The position numbers and the translations under genes are program-made. Below, piece after piece: positions 8,243-16,589 of a DNA stretch of 64,000 nucleotides (its first letter is position 1; each line of letters begins with the position of its first letter). The notes under the pieces were generated by a model, which ran no database searches, was not told the DNA's origin, and was given only the letters and a program-made list of their open reading frames with translations. The DNA is taken from contig NZ_LR027880.1 of assembly GCF_900537995.1 (NCBI RefSeq), positions 329,001 to 393,000 on the forward strand. Direction: 5' to 3'. This DNA is from Roseburia intestinalis L1-82. Lineage in GTDB: Bacteria; Bacillota; Clostridia; Lachnospirales; Lachnospiraceae.

Positions 8243-9109
8243 ATGGCGGGAGTTGATTATGCAGCATTAAAAAAAGGCGGATTCATGAGGCAGAAACAGA
8301 AAGGATTTTTCTCACTCAGAATCCAGGTGGTCGGAGGTAATCTGACTGCAGAAAATATTAAGACCGTGGCAGAGGTTGCGGAAAAGTACGGCAAAGGCTA
8401 TGTACATATGACATCCAGACAGGGAATTGAGATACCGTTTGTCAATTTTGAGGATATCGAGGAAGTAAAAGCAGAGCTTGCAAAAGGCGGCGTGAAACCG
8501 GGTGTCTGCGGACCGAGAGTCCGTACCGTTACAGCTTGTCAGGGTTCGGAGATCTGTCCAAGCGGATGTATTGATACCTATTCACTGGCACAGGAGTTAG
8601 ATGAACATTATTTTGGACGTGAACTTCCTCACAAGTTCAAGTTTGGTGTGACCGGATGCCAGAATAACTGCTTAAAGGCAGAGGAAAATGATATCGGAAT
8701 CAAAGGCGGCATGGAAGTTTCCTGGGTTGAGGATAAATGTATCGGCTGCGGTGTCTGCGAAAAGGCGTGCCGTCAGGGTGCAATCAAATGTGAAGGAAAC
8801 AAAGTGACGATCAACCGCGATCAGTGTAACTACTGCGGCCGCTGCGTGAAGTCCTGTCCGACGGATGCGTGGGAAGGAAACAGCGGATATCTGGTTTCCT
8901 TCGGTGGATTGTTCGGAAATCAGATCTACAAAGGGGAGCAGCTTCTCCCAATCGTACATGACAAAGAGACACTGTTCCGTGTCACCGATGCAGCGATCGC
9001 CTTTTTCAGAGATCATGCAAACCCGGGCGAGCGTTTCCGCCTGACGTTACAGCGCGTCGGCGAGGAAGAGTTCCGTAAGAAGATCAAAGAAGCCTACGAG
9101 GGAAAGTAA
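8243..9109 (+). CDS. Siroheme sulfite/nitrite reductase with two 4Fe-4S ferredoxin motifs
   Basis: A 288-aa single-module reductase. C99-x5-C105 (CQGSEIC) and C139-x3-C143 (CQNNC) are the siroheme/4Fe-4S ligands. Two ferredoxin motifs follow: C166, C169, C172, C176 and C195, C198, C201, C205. This architecture matches the short anaerobic (AsrC-like) sulfite reductases of Clostridia. Reducing sulfite to sulfide would feed the carrier-protein chemistry of the downstream genes. A nitrite substrate cannot be excluded, but the neighbours argue for sulfur. The AAGGAG site fits the ATG. Confidence 0.88.
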   Translation: MAGVDYAALKKGGFMRQKQKGFFSLRIQVVGGNLTAENIKTVAEVAEKYGKGYVHMTSRQGIEIPFVNFEDIEEVKAELAKGGVKPGVCGPRVRTVTACQGSEICPSGCIDTYSLAQELDEHYFGRELPHKFKFGVTGCQNNCLKAEENDIGIKGGMEVSWVEDKCIGCGVCEKACRQGAIKCEGNKVTINRDQCNYCGRCVKSCPTDAWEGNSGYLVSFGGLFGNQIYKGEQLLPIVHDKETLFRVTDAAIAFFRDHANPGERFRLTLQRVGEEEFRKKIKEAYEGK

Positions 9110-9303
9110 GGATTTCGGGCAGAAAAAACATGTATGCAGGAAAAAATTGTATATAAAAACAAATAGATATGTCACAAAAAAATATGCATGCAAGAACAAA
9201 TAAGCATGTAAACAAATAGATGCAGCAAAAGCATGCATACAGAAAACAATCTGGAGCAATCAAAAATGCAGCATATATAATAAGAAGAAACAGGAGGGAA
9301 GAA

Positions 9304-9555
9304 ATGGAAATCGCAGGAATTGCAATCGACGAAACAGTAGATATTACCGATAAAGTATGCCCGCTCACTTTCGTAAAAGCAAAGGTAGCGCTGGAGGAAT
9401 TAGATGATGGCGAAGTCATTGCCATCCGCATGAACGATGGTGAGCCGGTACAGAACGTACCACGCAGTGTCAAGGAAGAGGGACATCAGATCTTAAAACT
9501 GGTGGACAATGAAGATGGAACTTATAACCTGATCGTCCGCAAGGTAGAGGGATAG
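9304..9555 (+). CDS. TusA-like sulfurtransferase
   Basis: An 83-aa protein with the TusA motif VCPLTFVKAKVALEEL near the N terminus, where the cysteine of CPxT carries a persulfide. The start at 9304 is chosen because an AGGAGG lies 7 bases upstream; an upstream extension in frame lacks a site. It sits between sulfite reductase and thioredoxin genes, 8 bp before the latter, so a role in passing sulfur to the ThiS-like carrier is likely. The 190-bp leader is AT-rich with several ACAAATA and GCATGCA repeats. Confidence 0.88.
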   Translation: MEIAGIAIDETVDITDKVCPLTFVKAKVALEELDDGEVIAIRMNDGEPVQNVPRSVKEEGHQILKLVDNEDGTYNLIVRKVEG

Positions 9556-9563
9556 GAGGAATC

Positions 9564-9884
9564 ATGGCACAGCGAATCAATAAAGACAATTTTGAAGAAA
9601 AAGTCCTGAAAAGTCCGCTGCCGGTTCTGGTAGATTTTTATTCGGACAGTTGTATTCCGTGCAAGCAGTTATCACCGGTGCTTGGGGATATCGAGGACGA
9701 ACGCGAAGACACACTTTCTGTATATAAAGTAAATGTCAACTATGACATGGAGCTTGCTGAAAAATATGACGTCATGGGTGTACCGGCACTGCGGTTGTTT
9801 GTACAGGGCGAGGTCAAAGCAGAGAGAGCCGGTGCAGCAGGAAAAGCTGATATTGAGGCGTGGATCGATGAAAATTTAAAATAG
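9564..9884 (+). CDS. Thioredoxin-family protein
   Basis: A 106-aa thioredoxin fold with the redox motif SCIPC (residues about 30-34) instead of the standard WCGPC, followed by YDVMGVPALRLF with the conserved cis-proline. The normal tryptophan before the first cysteine is missing. It begins 8 bp after the TusA-like gene, so it is in the same operon. It may reduce persulfide or disulfide intermediates of the pathway. It is unlikely to be the general thioredoxin. Confidence 0.88.
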   Translation: MAQRINKDNFEEKVLKSPLPVLVDFYSDSCIPCKQLSPVLGDIEDEREDTLSVYKVNVNYDMELAEKYDVMGVPALRLFVQGEVKAERAGAAGKADIEAWIDENLK

Positions 9885-9924
9885 CGGGCAGACAAAAAAA
9901 GGTTCCGCGGAAAAGAGGAGAAAC

Positions 9925-10146
9925 ATGCAGATCACAGTAGCAGGAAACAAAAAAGAAGTAAAAGATGACTTAAAGTTAACAGAACTGTTCGAGTTAGAGC
10001 AGGTGGAAACCCCGGAGTATGTGACCGTTTCCATCAATGAGGAATTCGTTCCATCCGAGCAGGTGGAATCAACGGTATTAAAAGATGGCGACAACGTAGA
10101 ATTTTTATATTTCATGGGAGGAGGCAGCTATGGCGTTAACAGATGA
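9925..10146 (+). CDS. hcyS: ThiS/MoaD-like sulfur carrier with a C-terminal tail (HcyS-like)
   Basis: A 73-aa ubiquitin-fold protein similar to ThiS. Carriers of this fold normally end in Gly-Gly, which becomes a thiocarboxylate. Here GGG at 65-67 is followed by six extra residues (SYGVNR), so the protein must be trimmed before activation. The JAMM peptidase two genes downstream is the obvious processing enzyme, as HcyD is for HcyS in Wolinella. The 17-base overlap with the next gene encodes this tail. The neighbouring metY makes homocysteine synthesis more likely than thiamine or molybdopterin. Confidence 0.8.
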   Translation: MQITVAGNKKEVKDDLKLTELFELEQVETPEYVTVSINEEFVPSEQVESTVLKDGDNVEFLYFMGGGSYGVNR

Positions 10147-10939
10147 GCAGATTGAGCGTTATTCAAGACATATCATATTAAAAGAAGTCGGCGCAAAGGG
10201 ACAGAAAAAACTTTTAAATGCAAAAGTGCTGATCATCGGAGCCGGCGGACTTGGCGCACCTGCAGCAATGTATCTTGGTGCAGCAGGCGTGGGAACCATC
10301 GGTATCGTAGATGCAGATGAGGTCGATCTTTCCAATTTACAGCGTCAGATCATCCATGGCACAGCCGATATCGGAAAAGCAAAAGTAAAATCCGCAAAAG
10401 AGACGATCAATGCAATGAACCCAGATGTAACGGTAAAAACTTACCGCCAGTTTGTGACAAGCGAAAACATCATGGATCTGATTGCAGATTATGACTTTAT
10501 CATTGACGGAACGGACAATTTCCCGGCAAAGTTTTTAATCAATGATGCCTGTGTCATGGCAAAAAAACCATTTTCCCATGCAGGAATCATCCGTTTTAAG
10601 GGACAGCTTATGACCTATGTTCCGGGAGAAGGACCATGCTACCGCTGTGTATTCAAAAACCCGCCACCAAAGGATGCAGTGCCGACCTGTAAACAGGCAG
10701 GTGTCATCGGTGCCATGGGCGGTGTGATCGGAAGTTTACAGGCAATGGAAGCAATCAAGTACATTCTCGGTGTAGGAAAACTTTTAACCGGTTATCTTTT
10801 AACCTACGATGCAATCAATCAGGAGTTCCACAAAGTTAAACTGCCGTCTAATACTGATGGCTGCGCAGTATGTGGAAAACATCCGACAATCACAGAACTG
10901 ATCGACTACGAGCAGGTTGTCTGCACAGACGGTATTTAA
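10130..10939 (+). CDS. hcyF: ThiF/MoeB-family carrier-activating enzyme (HcyF-like)
   Basis: A 269-aa E1-like adenylyltransferase. It has the nucleotide-binding GAGGLGAP loop (residues about 37-44), the DADEVDLSNLQRQ segment, DGTDNFPAKFLIND, and two CxxC pairs (CYRC and CAVC) that bind zinc. It should adenylate the carrier's terminal glycine so that sulfur can be added. The start overlaps the carrier gene by 17 bases. MoeB and ThiF are close homologues; the gene context, not the sequence alone, points to the homocysteine pathway. Confidence 0.85.
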   Translation: MALTDEQIERYSRHIILKEVGAKGQKKLLNAKVLIIGAGGLGAPAAMYLGAAGVGTIGIVDADEVDLSNLQRQIIHGTADIGKAKVKSAKETINAMNPDVTVKTYRQFVTSENIMDLIADYDFIIDGTDNFPAKFLINDACVMAKKPFSHAGIIRFKGQLMTYVPGEGPCYRCVFKNPPPKDAVPTCKQAGVIGAMGGVIGSLQAMEAIKYILGVGKLLTGYLLTYDAINQEFHKVKLPSNTDGCAVCGKHPTITELIDYEQVVCTDGI

Positions 10940-10953
10940 CTTAGGAGGCGCAT

Positions 10954-11367
10954 ATGCTGATTTTAAAACAGGAAGATTACAATAAAATCGTGGATCATGC
11001 AAAAAAAGGACTCCCGAACGAGGCATGCGGACTGCTTGGCGGCTATGTGGAAGGTGACAAACGTGTGGTGACAGACGTGTATCTGCTTCGCAACGTAGAC
11101 GAGAGCAGGGAACATTTTTCCATGGATCCGGCAGAGCAGCTTGCGGCGATCAAAGATATCCGCCAGAAAAAAGGCGTACTTCTCGGCAATTTTCACTCGC
11201 ACCCGGAATCGCCGTCACGCCCTTCACAGGAAGATATCCGCTTAGCGTATGATCCGAAGATGAATTACCTGATCCTCTCCCTGATGAACCCGGAGGAGCT
11301 GGTGCTCAATTCCTTCCATATCGAAAAAGGAGAGGTCACAAAAGAAGAGCTTGTGATCGAAGCGTAA
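10954..11367 (+). CDS. hcyD: JAMM/MPN+ metallopeptidase (Mec+/HcyD-like)
   Basis: A 137-aa M67-family peptidase. The zinc site is visible as E23 (NEACGLLGG), H81 and H83 in FHSHPESPSRPS, and D94 after the PSQED turn. Bacterial relatives release residues or amino acids from the C terminus of ubiquitin-like sulfur carriers. Here it should remove the tail after GGG in the carrier encoded just upstream, or release the product. It is the last gene of the cluster before a strong terminator. An AGGAGG precedes its ATG. Confidence 0.88.
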   Translation: MLILKQEDYNKIVDHAKKGLPNEACGLLGGYVEGDKRVVTDVYLLRNVDESREHFSMDPAEQLAAIKDIRQKKGVLLGNFHSHPESPSRPSQEDIRLAYDPKMNYLILSLMNPEELVLNSFHIEKGEVTKEELVIEA

Positions 11368-11393
11368 AACTTTAAAAATAAAATCATAGACGA

Positions 11394-11437
11394 AAAAAAG
11401 TGTAAAAGGAGAAAAAAATTCTTTTACACTTTTTTGA
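11394..11437 (+). terminator. Terminator of the sulfur cluster
   Basis: AAAAAAGTGTAAAAG pairs with CTTTTACACTTTTTT around an A-rich loop. The symmetrical A and T tails could also stop transcription from the opposite strand. Confidence 0.85.
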
Positions 11438-11500
11438 TTTCTTTTAATGGAAATTCCAGTTCTTTAAACAATAAAATCTGTTGCAGCCGTTCTTTTCAGG

Positions 11501-11995
11501 TCATATCCGAAGACCCATTAAAATATAGGTATCTTCACGGATCGGAGTGAATTTGTTTTTTATCCAGAAAGAATAGCTCTGTGGGTTTCCCTTGTCAACG
11601 CCAAGTTGGATTTCTTGATATCCATATGATTTCAGACAAGAGATCATGTCACTGATGATTTGCGAACCAACCCCTCTGTTCTGATAGCGAGTGTCTGTCA
11701 TAAATAATCCTATGAAGGCAATTTCTTTATTAGGATAATCAAGGATTAAATCCATGAGTCCAACCAGTGAATCATTTTCGAAAAAACCGATATAGAATTT
11801 ATCATCATAGTCTTTTCACGGTGGTAAGGCTGCCATATCATCTAAGATACTTTCCCTTGTGACAAAGGGCAGATGATATTGATAAAAGATATCGTTTTTG
11901 CAGCTCATATCATAGATGATATCTACATCATTTTCGTCGAGTTTTCGTACAGAGTATTTTTGTGATAACGAATTTATATTTATATTCATGTTCAT
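11501..11995 (-). pseudogene. GNAT-family N-acetyltransferase with in-frame TGA
   Basis: The frame starts at 11995 (ATG with GGAGG just upstream) and reads through IYDMSCKNDIFYQYH to ALPP, then meets TGA at 11818-11816. In the same frame it continues with KDYDDKFYIGFFEND and the acetyl-CoA-binding segment YQNRGVGSQII, ending at 11501. No base is lost or gained, so a single GGA-to-TGA change is the simplest explanation. The acceptor is unknown. A selenocysteine is very unlikely at a position normally glycine. Confidence 0.8.
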
Positions 11996-12287
11996 AGATC
12001 CTCCATTATAATATTGTGGTTCAATAGTTTTATACAATATGATGACTGTCAAAGTGTATCTGACATCATAAGATATTGAAACATCGCAGATTGGGCATAT
12101 AGCAAAGAAATTGTAGCTGTATACCCACAAGAACCCCTGATTTTCCCGTGTTTTGGGTATATAATGAAAGAAACTGATCTGCTATGCCCAATATCAGTGA
12201 AAAATCACTCAAAATCCCCATATTTTTGGGTATAAACAGCAGATTTTTTCTGTATATACCCAATCGACAAAAATCCATGATCGATTT
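11996..12287. other. Intergenic stretch with repeated TGGGTAT/ATACCCA motifs
   Basis: No gene is visible. The stretch holds several copies of TGGGTATA or its complement (around 12152, 12230 and 12257) able to form hairpins; similar motifs recur at about 50013-50040. It separates two minus-strand genes and should contain the GNAT promoter. Confidence 0.4.
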
Positions 12288-13154
12288 TTACTCAAACAAT
12301 GACCGCTGGACATATTTTTCCGGAAAATGATGCAGATAAGCAAAACATTCATCCGGCGAACAAAGGATGCCAGCCTTTTGGCATTGTTCCACGATCATTG
12401 GAATGAGCATTTTTTCATTCGGGCTTGGCAGGTTGTAGGCATTACCGTAAGTGCGGATATATTTTTCCTTCATCCCCGAAAAATCTTTATCGAGGGCATG
12501 GTAGAAATACTCCCTGTCGCCATCCCGGAGGGTTACGCCAATGCCCCAGAATATAATCCCCTTTACGCCGGCGTCCACGCAGGCATCCAGCAGATTTTTT
12601 ATGTTATCAGCAGTGTCATTGATAAACGGCAGGATCGGTGTAAGCCACACCACAGTGGGAATACCGGCTTCTTTACATTTCATCAGGACGTCGATGCGCT
12701 CTTTGGTGGTGGAAACATCTGGTTCTATCTTTTTACATAAATCTTCATCGTAAGTGGTGAGTGTGATCTGCACGATGGCTTTTGCCTTTTCATTGATGGA
12801 CGTTAACAGGTCAAAATCTCTTAAAATCCGGGCTGACTTTGTCTGTACCGCAACACCAAATTCGTACCGGTCGATCAGCTCTAAACACCGCCTGGTCAGC
12901 AAAAGGCGCTCCTCCACATGAAGATAAGGATCGCACATGGCACCGGTTCCGATCATACATTTCTGACGTTTGGATCGCAAAGCCTTTTCTAACAATTCCG
13001 GGGCATTTTCCTTTACCTCAATATCTTCAAATGCATGTGTAAAACCATAGCACCTGCTCCGGCTGTCGCAGTAAATGCATCCATGGGAACATCCCCGGTA
13101 AATATTTATTCCGTTATCCTTCGATAAAAGCCCCTTCGCCTGAACAAAATGCAT
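12288..13154 (-). CDS. Radical SAM protein, spore-photoproduct-lyase-like family
   Basis: A 288-aa protein with the radical SAM cluster motif CSHGCIYC (Cx3Cx2C) near residue 21, preceded by NIYRGC. YVHVEERL-type and VAVQTKSARILRD segments and a TIM-barrel-like body follow. The start at 13154 is chosen because AGGAGA lies 7 bases upstream and the alternative start at 13268 would add a hydrophobic stretch unlike the family. Relatives are called SPL-family radical SAM proteins, but the lyase's substrate residues cannot be confirmed. No pathway neighbours are evident. Confidence 0.8.
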   Translation of the reverse strand: MHFVQAKGLLSKDNGINIYRGCSHGCIYCDSRSRCYGFTHAFEDIEVKENAPELLEKALRSKRQKCMIGTGAMCDPYLHVEERLLLTRRCLELIDRYEFGVAVQTKSARILRDFDLLTSINEKAKAIVQITLTTYDEDLCKKIEPDVSTTKERIDVLMKCKEAGIPTVVWLTPILPFINDTADNIKNLLDACVDAGVKGIIFWGIGVTLRDGDREYFYHALDKDFSGMKEKYIRTYGNAYNLPSPNEKMLIPMIVEQCQKAGILCSPDECFAYLHHFPEKYVQRSLFE

Positions 13155-13320
13155 GAGAAATCTCCTGTAGTTAAAATTAAAAATCCGATTAATCCAATTA
13201 AAACATAAGTAAACAAAAATCACAATCGTGATCAGCGCCAGATAAAAAATAATGAGGAAACTGCCCATACATACCCCCCTAATACCTAAGTACCATTTTG
13301 CAAAACTTTACTAAATTAAC

Positions 13321-13394
13321 TTGACAAATATTTCCAACAGTCATATACTTTGAAAAGCTAATTATTTGACTATCAAACTATTTGAAAGGCAAAT
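13321..13394 (+). promoter_or_regulatory. fab operon promoter with two FabT-like palindromes
   Basis: TTGACA (13321-13326) and TATACT (13344-13349) have an ideal 17-bp spacer. Downstream lie TTTGACTATCAAA (13365-13377) and ATTTGAAAGGCAAAT (13380-13394). Both resemble the FabT operator known in streptococci (TTTGA...TCAAA). The last gene of the operon is a MarR-type protein, the FabT family. Confidence 0.75.
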
Positions 13395-13497
13395 GATTAC
13401 ATGAATCAGAAAATAAGAACATAAAATCAGCCCACAATAAAAATAAGGGCAGGGCGCTGGAAAAATGATAAGGCATGCGCAGAAAAGGAGAAAAAAT

Positions 13498-13728
13498 ATG
13501 TTAGAGAAAATGATCCCGATTATTGCAGAGCAGTTAAATGTGAATGAGTCTGAAATCAAGGCAGAGTCTAATTTCAAAGATGATTTAGGAGCAGATTCCT
13601 TAGATTTATTTGAACTTGTCATGGCTCTTGAGGAAGAGTTTGGCGTGGAGATCCCATCTGAGGATTTACCTTCTATCGTAACTGTCAATGATGTTGTCGA
13701 GTACTTAAAAGGAAAAGGTGTGGCTTAA
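13498..13728 (+). CDS. acpP: Acyl carrier protein
   Basis: A 76-aa acidic four-helix carrier. The phosphopantetheine serine lies in [10 protein letters not shown] (residue about 37). The start at 13498 is preceded by AAGGAG; the longer frame from 13465 lacks a site. It carries acyl chains for all the enzymes encoded downstream and stops 2 bases before fabK. It is the first gene after the operon promoter, as in many Clostridia. Confidence 0.95.
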   Translation: MLEKMIPIIAEQLNVNESEIKAESNFKDDLGADSLDLFELVMALEEEFGVEIPSEDLPSIVTVNDVVEYLKGKGVA

Positions 13729-13730
13729 GT

Positions 13731-14654
13731 ATGGAGACAAGGGTAAGTAAACTGCTGGGAACGAAATATCCGGTCATTCAGGGTGGTATGGCATGGGTTG
13801 CGGAATATCATCTTGCAGCGGCAGTTTCAAATGCCGGAGGTTTAGGTATCATTGGAGCGGCAAGTGCACCGCCTGAGGTGGTCAGAGAGCAGATCAGGGA
13901 GGCAAAGAAGCTGACTGACAAACCGTTTGGCGTGAACGTCATGCTGTTAAATCCAAATGCAGCCGAGGTTGCACAGATCGTCATTGAAGAGGGCGTTAAG
14001 GTTGTGACCACAGGTGCCGGAAATCCCGGAAAATTCATGGATGCATGGAAACAGGCAGGCGTTGTTGTGATTCCGGTCGTTGCGAGTGTTGCAATGGCAA
14101 GAATGATGGAGCGTGGCGGAGCGGACGCAGTGATTGCAGAAGGAATGGAATCAGGTGGACATATCGGTGCGCAGACGACGATGACACTTGTTCCACAGGT
14201 GGCAGATGCGGTACAGATACCGGTTATTGCCGCAGGCGGAATTGCGGATGGCAGAGGTATGGCGGCGGCATTTATGCTCGGCGCCGAAGGAGTACAGATG
14301 GGAACCAGATTTGTGGTTGCAAAAGAATCCATCGTGCATCCGAACTATAAAGAGCGTGTCATCAAGGCAAAAGACATTGACTCGGAAGTGACAGGCATGA
14401 GCACCGGACATCCGATCCGGGTTCTTCGCAACCAGATGAGCCGCGAATATTTAAAAATGGAAAAAGAGGGCGCTTCATTTGAAGAGTTAGAGCACCTTAC
14501 ACTTGGGTCCCTGCGCAAGGCAGTCATTGACGGTGACGTGGTCAACGGAAGCCTGATGGCAGGACAGAGCGCCGGCATGGTAAAAAAAGAAGAAAGCTGT
14601 AAAGAGATCATCGAGGACGTTGTGACACAGGCGGAGTCACTGCTTGGAAGATAG
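13731..14654 (+). CDS. fabK: Enoyl-ACP reductase II (FMN)
   Basis: A 307-aa TIM-barrel flavoprotein of the 2-nitropropane dioxygenase/FabK family. The start TRVSKLLGTKYPVIQGGMAW, the glycine-rich VTTGAGNPGKF, EGMESGGHIG and PVIAAGGIADG segments are characteristic. It reduces trans-2-enoyl-ACP in the last step of the elongation cycle. FabK replaces FabI in many Firmicutes and is insensitive to triclosan. It begins 2 bases after acpP. Confidence 0.95.
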   Translation: METRVSKLLGTKYPVIQGGMAWVAEYHLAAAVSNAGGLGIIGAASAPPEVVREQIREAKKLTDKPFGVNVMLLNPNAAEVAQIVIEEGVKVVTTGAGNPGKFMDAWKQAGVVVIPVVASVAMARMMERGGADAVIAEGMESGGHIGAQTTMTLVPQVADAVQIPVIAAGGIADGRGMAAAFMLGAEGVQMGTRFVVAKESIVHPNYKERVIKAKDIDSEVTGMSTGHPIRVLRNQMSREYLKMEKEGASFEELEHLTLGSLRKAVIDGDVVNGSLMAGQSAGMVKKEESCKEIIEDVVTQAESLLGR

Positions 14655-14683
14655 TGCAAAAATAAGCGCAAAAAACGGAGGTT

Positions 14684-14767
14684 AGTGTGAAAAATAAGAT
14701 TTTTCACACGCAAGATTTGTGCTTACGCACAAACTTGAGATGCGCAAAAGACAGCGCAAGAATGGAG
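14684..14767 (+). repeat. 84-bp three-hairpin leader repeat, copy 1 (before fabD)
   Basis: Three small hairpins in a row: GTGTGAAAAAT/ATTTTTCACAC, TTTGTGC/GCACAAA and TGCGC/GCGCA, ending at the GGAG of fabD. An almost identical 83-bp copy (about five differences) stands at 21958-22040 before the lactate dehydrogenase gene, also ending at its ribosome site. Matching structure and position suggest a mobile or shared regulatory leader. Confidence 0.85.
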
Positions 14768-14773
14768 ATTAAC

Positions 14774-15700
14774 ATGGGAAAGACGGTTTTTATGTTTCCT
14801 GGACAGGGAGCACAGTACATAGGAATGGCAAAGGATTTTTACGATGCCATCCCGGAATGCAGAGAAGTATTTGAGGAGGCATCCGAGGCGTCAGGACTTG
14901 ATATCGCTGCGTTATGCTTTGAGGAGAACGACAAGATCAATATCACGGAGTATACACAGATCTGTATGCTGACCGCCGAGGCTGCGATCCTGCGTGCATT
15001 GGAGGTAAAAGGCTATAAAGCAGATGTGACTGCAGGCTTAAGCCTGGGAGAATATGGAGCATTGATTGCCTGCGGAGCACTGAGCAGAAAAGATGCATTT
15101 GCACTGGTGCGCAAAAGAGGGATCTACATGCAGGAGGCAGTGCCGGAGGGCGGAGCCATGGCAGCAGTCCTGGCACTGGATACCGCGCAGATTGAGGAAG
15201 CCTGTAAAAAAACAGAGGGCATTGTATCGATCGCAAACTATAACTGCCCGGGACAGATCGTCATTACCGGAGAAGAAAAAGCCGTAGCGGCAGCCGGAGA
15301 GCTCTGCAAAGAAGCCGGAGCAAAACGTGTTGTTCCGTTAAAGGTCAGCGGACCGTTCCACTCAGCAATGTTAAAGGGTGCCGGAGAAAAACTTGGCGAG
15401 GAATTAAAACATGTAACAGTCCATACACCGGCAATCCCGTATGTCGCAAACGTGACAGCAGACTATGTGACAAAAGAAGAGGATATCAAACCATTACTGG
15501 AAAAACAGGTGTCCTCATCTGTCCGCTGGCAGCAGACGATCGAGCGTCTGATCGCAGACGGAGCAGACAAATTTGTAGAGATCGGACCGGGGAAAACGCT
15601 GACAGGATTCATGCGCAAGATCAACCGTGATGTAGCTGCAGTCAATATTGATAAATATGAAGACTTTGAGAAATTTGTTGCTGAGAGCAAAAATAAATAA
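14774..15700 (+). CDS. fabD: Malonyl-CoA:ACP transacylase
   Basis: A 308-aa acyltransferase. FMFPGQGAQYIGM opens the protein, the nucleophile serine is in GLSLGEYGAL (about residue 89), and the catalytic histidine lies in SGPFHSAML (about residue 198). It loads malonyl groups onto ACP. The start at 14774 is chosen over upstream in-frame codons because GGAGA sits 5 bases before it; upstream lies the structured 84-bp repeat. Confidence 0.95.
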   Translation: MGKTVFMFPGQGAQYIGMAKDFYDAIPECREVFEEASEASGLDIAALCFEENDKINITEYTQICMLTAEAAILRALEVKGYKADVTAGLSLGEYGALIACGALSRKDAFALVRKRGIYMQEAVPEGGAMAAVLALDTAQIEEACKKTEGIVSIANYNCPGQIVITGEEKAVAAAGELCKEAGAKRVVPLKVSGPFHSAMLKGAGEKLGEELKHVTVHTPAIPYVANVTADYVTKEEDIKPLLEKQVSSSVRWQQTIERLIADGADKFVEIGPGKTLTGFMRKINRDVAAVNIDKYEDFEKFVAESKNK

Positions 15701-15760
15701 GATATGCCACATATTTGGATGTGAAAAAAGTTTGGCAGCTATCAGAAAAAAGGAGAAGTT

Positions 15761-16501
15761 ATGTTAACTAATAAAACGGCACTGGTTACCGGTGCAAGCC
15801 GCGGCATCGGAGCTGCGATCGCAAAAAGTCTTGCAAAAGAAGGTGCATTTGTCATCATCAATTACAACGGTTCTAAAGAGCGTGCCGATGCTGTTGCGGC
15901 AAAAATCACAGCGGATGGCGGCAAAGCGGCAGTTTACGGCTGCAATGTATCTGATTATGGTGCCTGTGAAAAAATGGCAAAAGACATCATGGAGACATAC
16001 GGTCATCTGGATATTCTGGTCAATAATGCCGGTATCACGCGGGATGATCTTTTGATGAAAATGAGCGAGGAAGCATTTGACGCGGTCATTGCGACAAACC
16101 TCAAGGGAACTTTTAACACGATCCGTCATTTTTCACGCTATCTGTTAAAGCAGCGTTCCGGAACGATCATCAATCTATCATCCGTATCCGGTATTCTTGG
16201 AAATGCAGGACAGGCAAATTACAGTGCGAGCAAGGCGGGCGTGATCGGACTGACCAAAAGTGTGGCGAGAGAACTTTCTTCCCGTGGGATTACCTGCAAT
16301 GCGGTTGCGCCGGGATTCATTGATACGGAAATGACAGCGCAGATGACAGACAAGGCAAAGGAAGCAGTGAAAACGCAGATCCCGCTCGGCAGAGTCGGAA
16401 AAGTGGATGATATTGCGGAGGTAGTGACATTTTTAGCCTCGGAGAAAGCATCCTACATCACAGGACAGGTAATTTCCGTGGACGGCGGTATGAGCATATA
16501 A
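15761..16501 (+). CDS. fabG: 3-oxoacyl-ACP reductase
   Basis: A 246-aa short-chain dehydrogenase. The NADP-binding TGASRGIGAAIA, the NNAGIT motif, and the catalytic S in NLSSVSG, then YSASK, are all present. The C-terminal ITGQVISVDGGMSI is the family end. It reduces beta-ketoacyl-ACP during elongation. It lies 60 bp after fabD with an AAGGAG site, and the operon order supports FabG rather than another SDR. Confidence 0.95.
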   Translation: MLTNKTALVTGASRGIGAAIAKSLAKEGAFVIINYNGSKERADAVAAKITADGGKAAVYGCNVSDYGACEKMAKDIMETYGHLDILVNNAGITRDDLLMKMSEEAFDAVIATNLKGTFNTIRHFSRYLLKQRSGTIINLSSVSGILGNAGQANYSASKAGVIGLTKSVARELSSRGITCNAVAPGFIDTEMTAQMTDKAKEAVKTQIPLGRVGKVDDIAEVVTFLASEKASYITGQVISVDGGMSI

Positions 16502-16589
16502 GCAGTAAAAACATTTTGACCGCATGGTATTGTGTCGGATCAAAAAGGAAAAGCCTGAATTTGGGGCTTGAAAATGGAAAGGAAAAGTT

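Noticed and set aside
11816..11818. TGA in the GNAT gene as a selenocysteine codon
   Set aside because: The codon sits where glycine is expected, no SECIS-like hairpin is evident just after it, and no Sec gene is in view.
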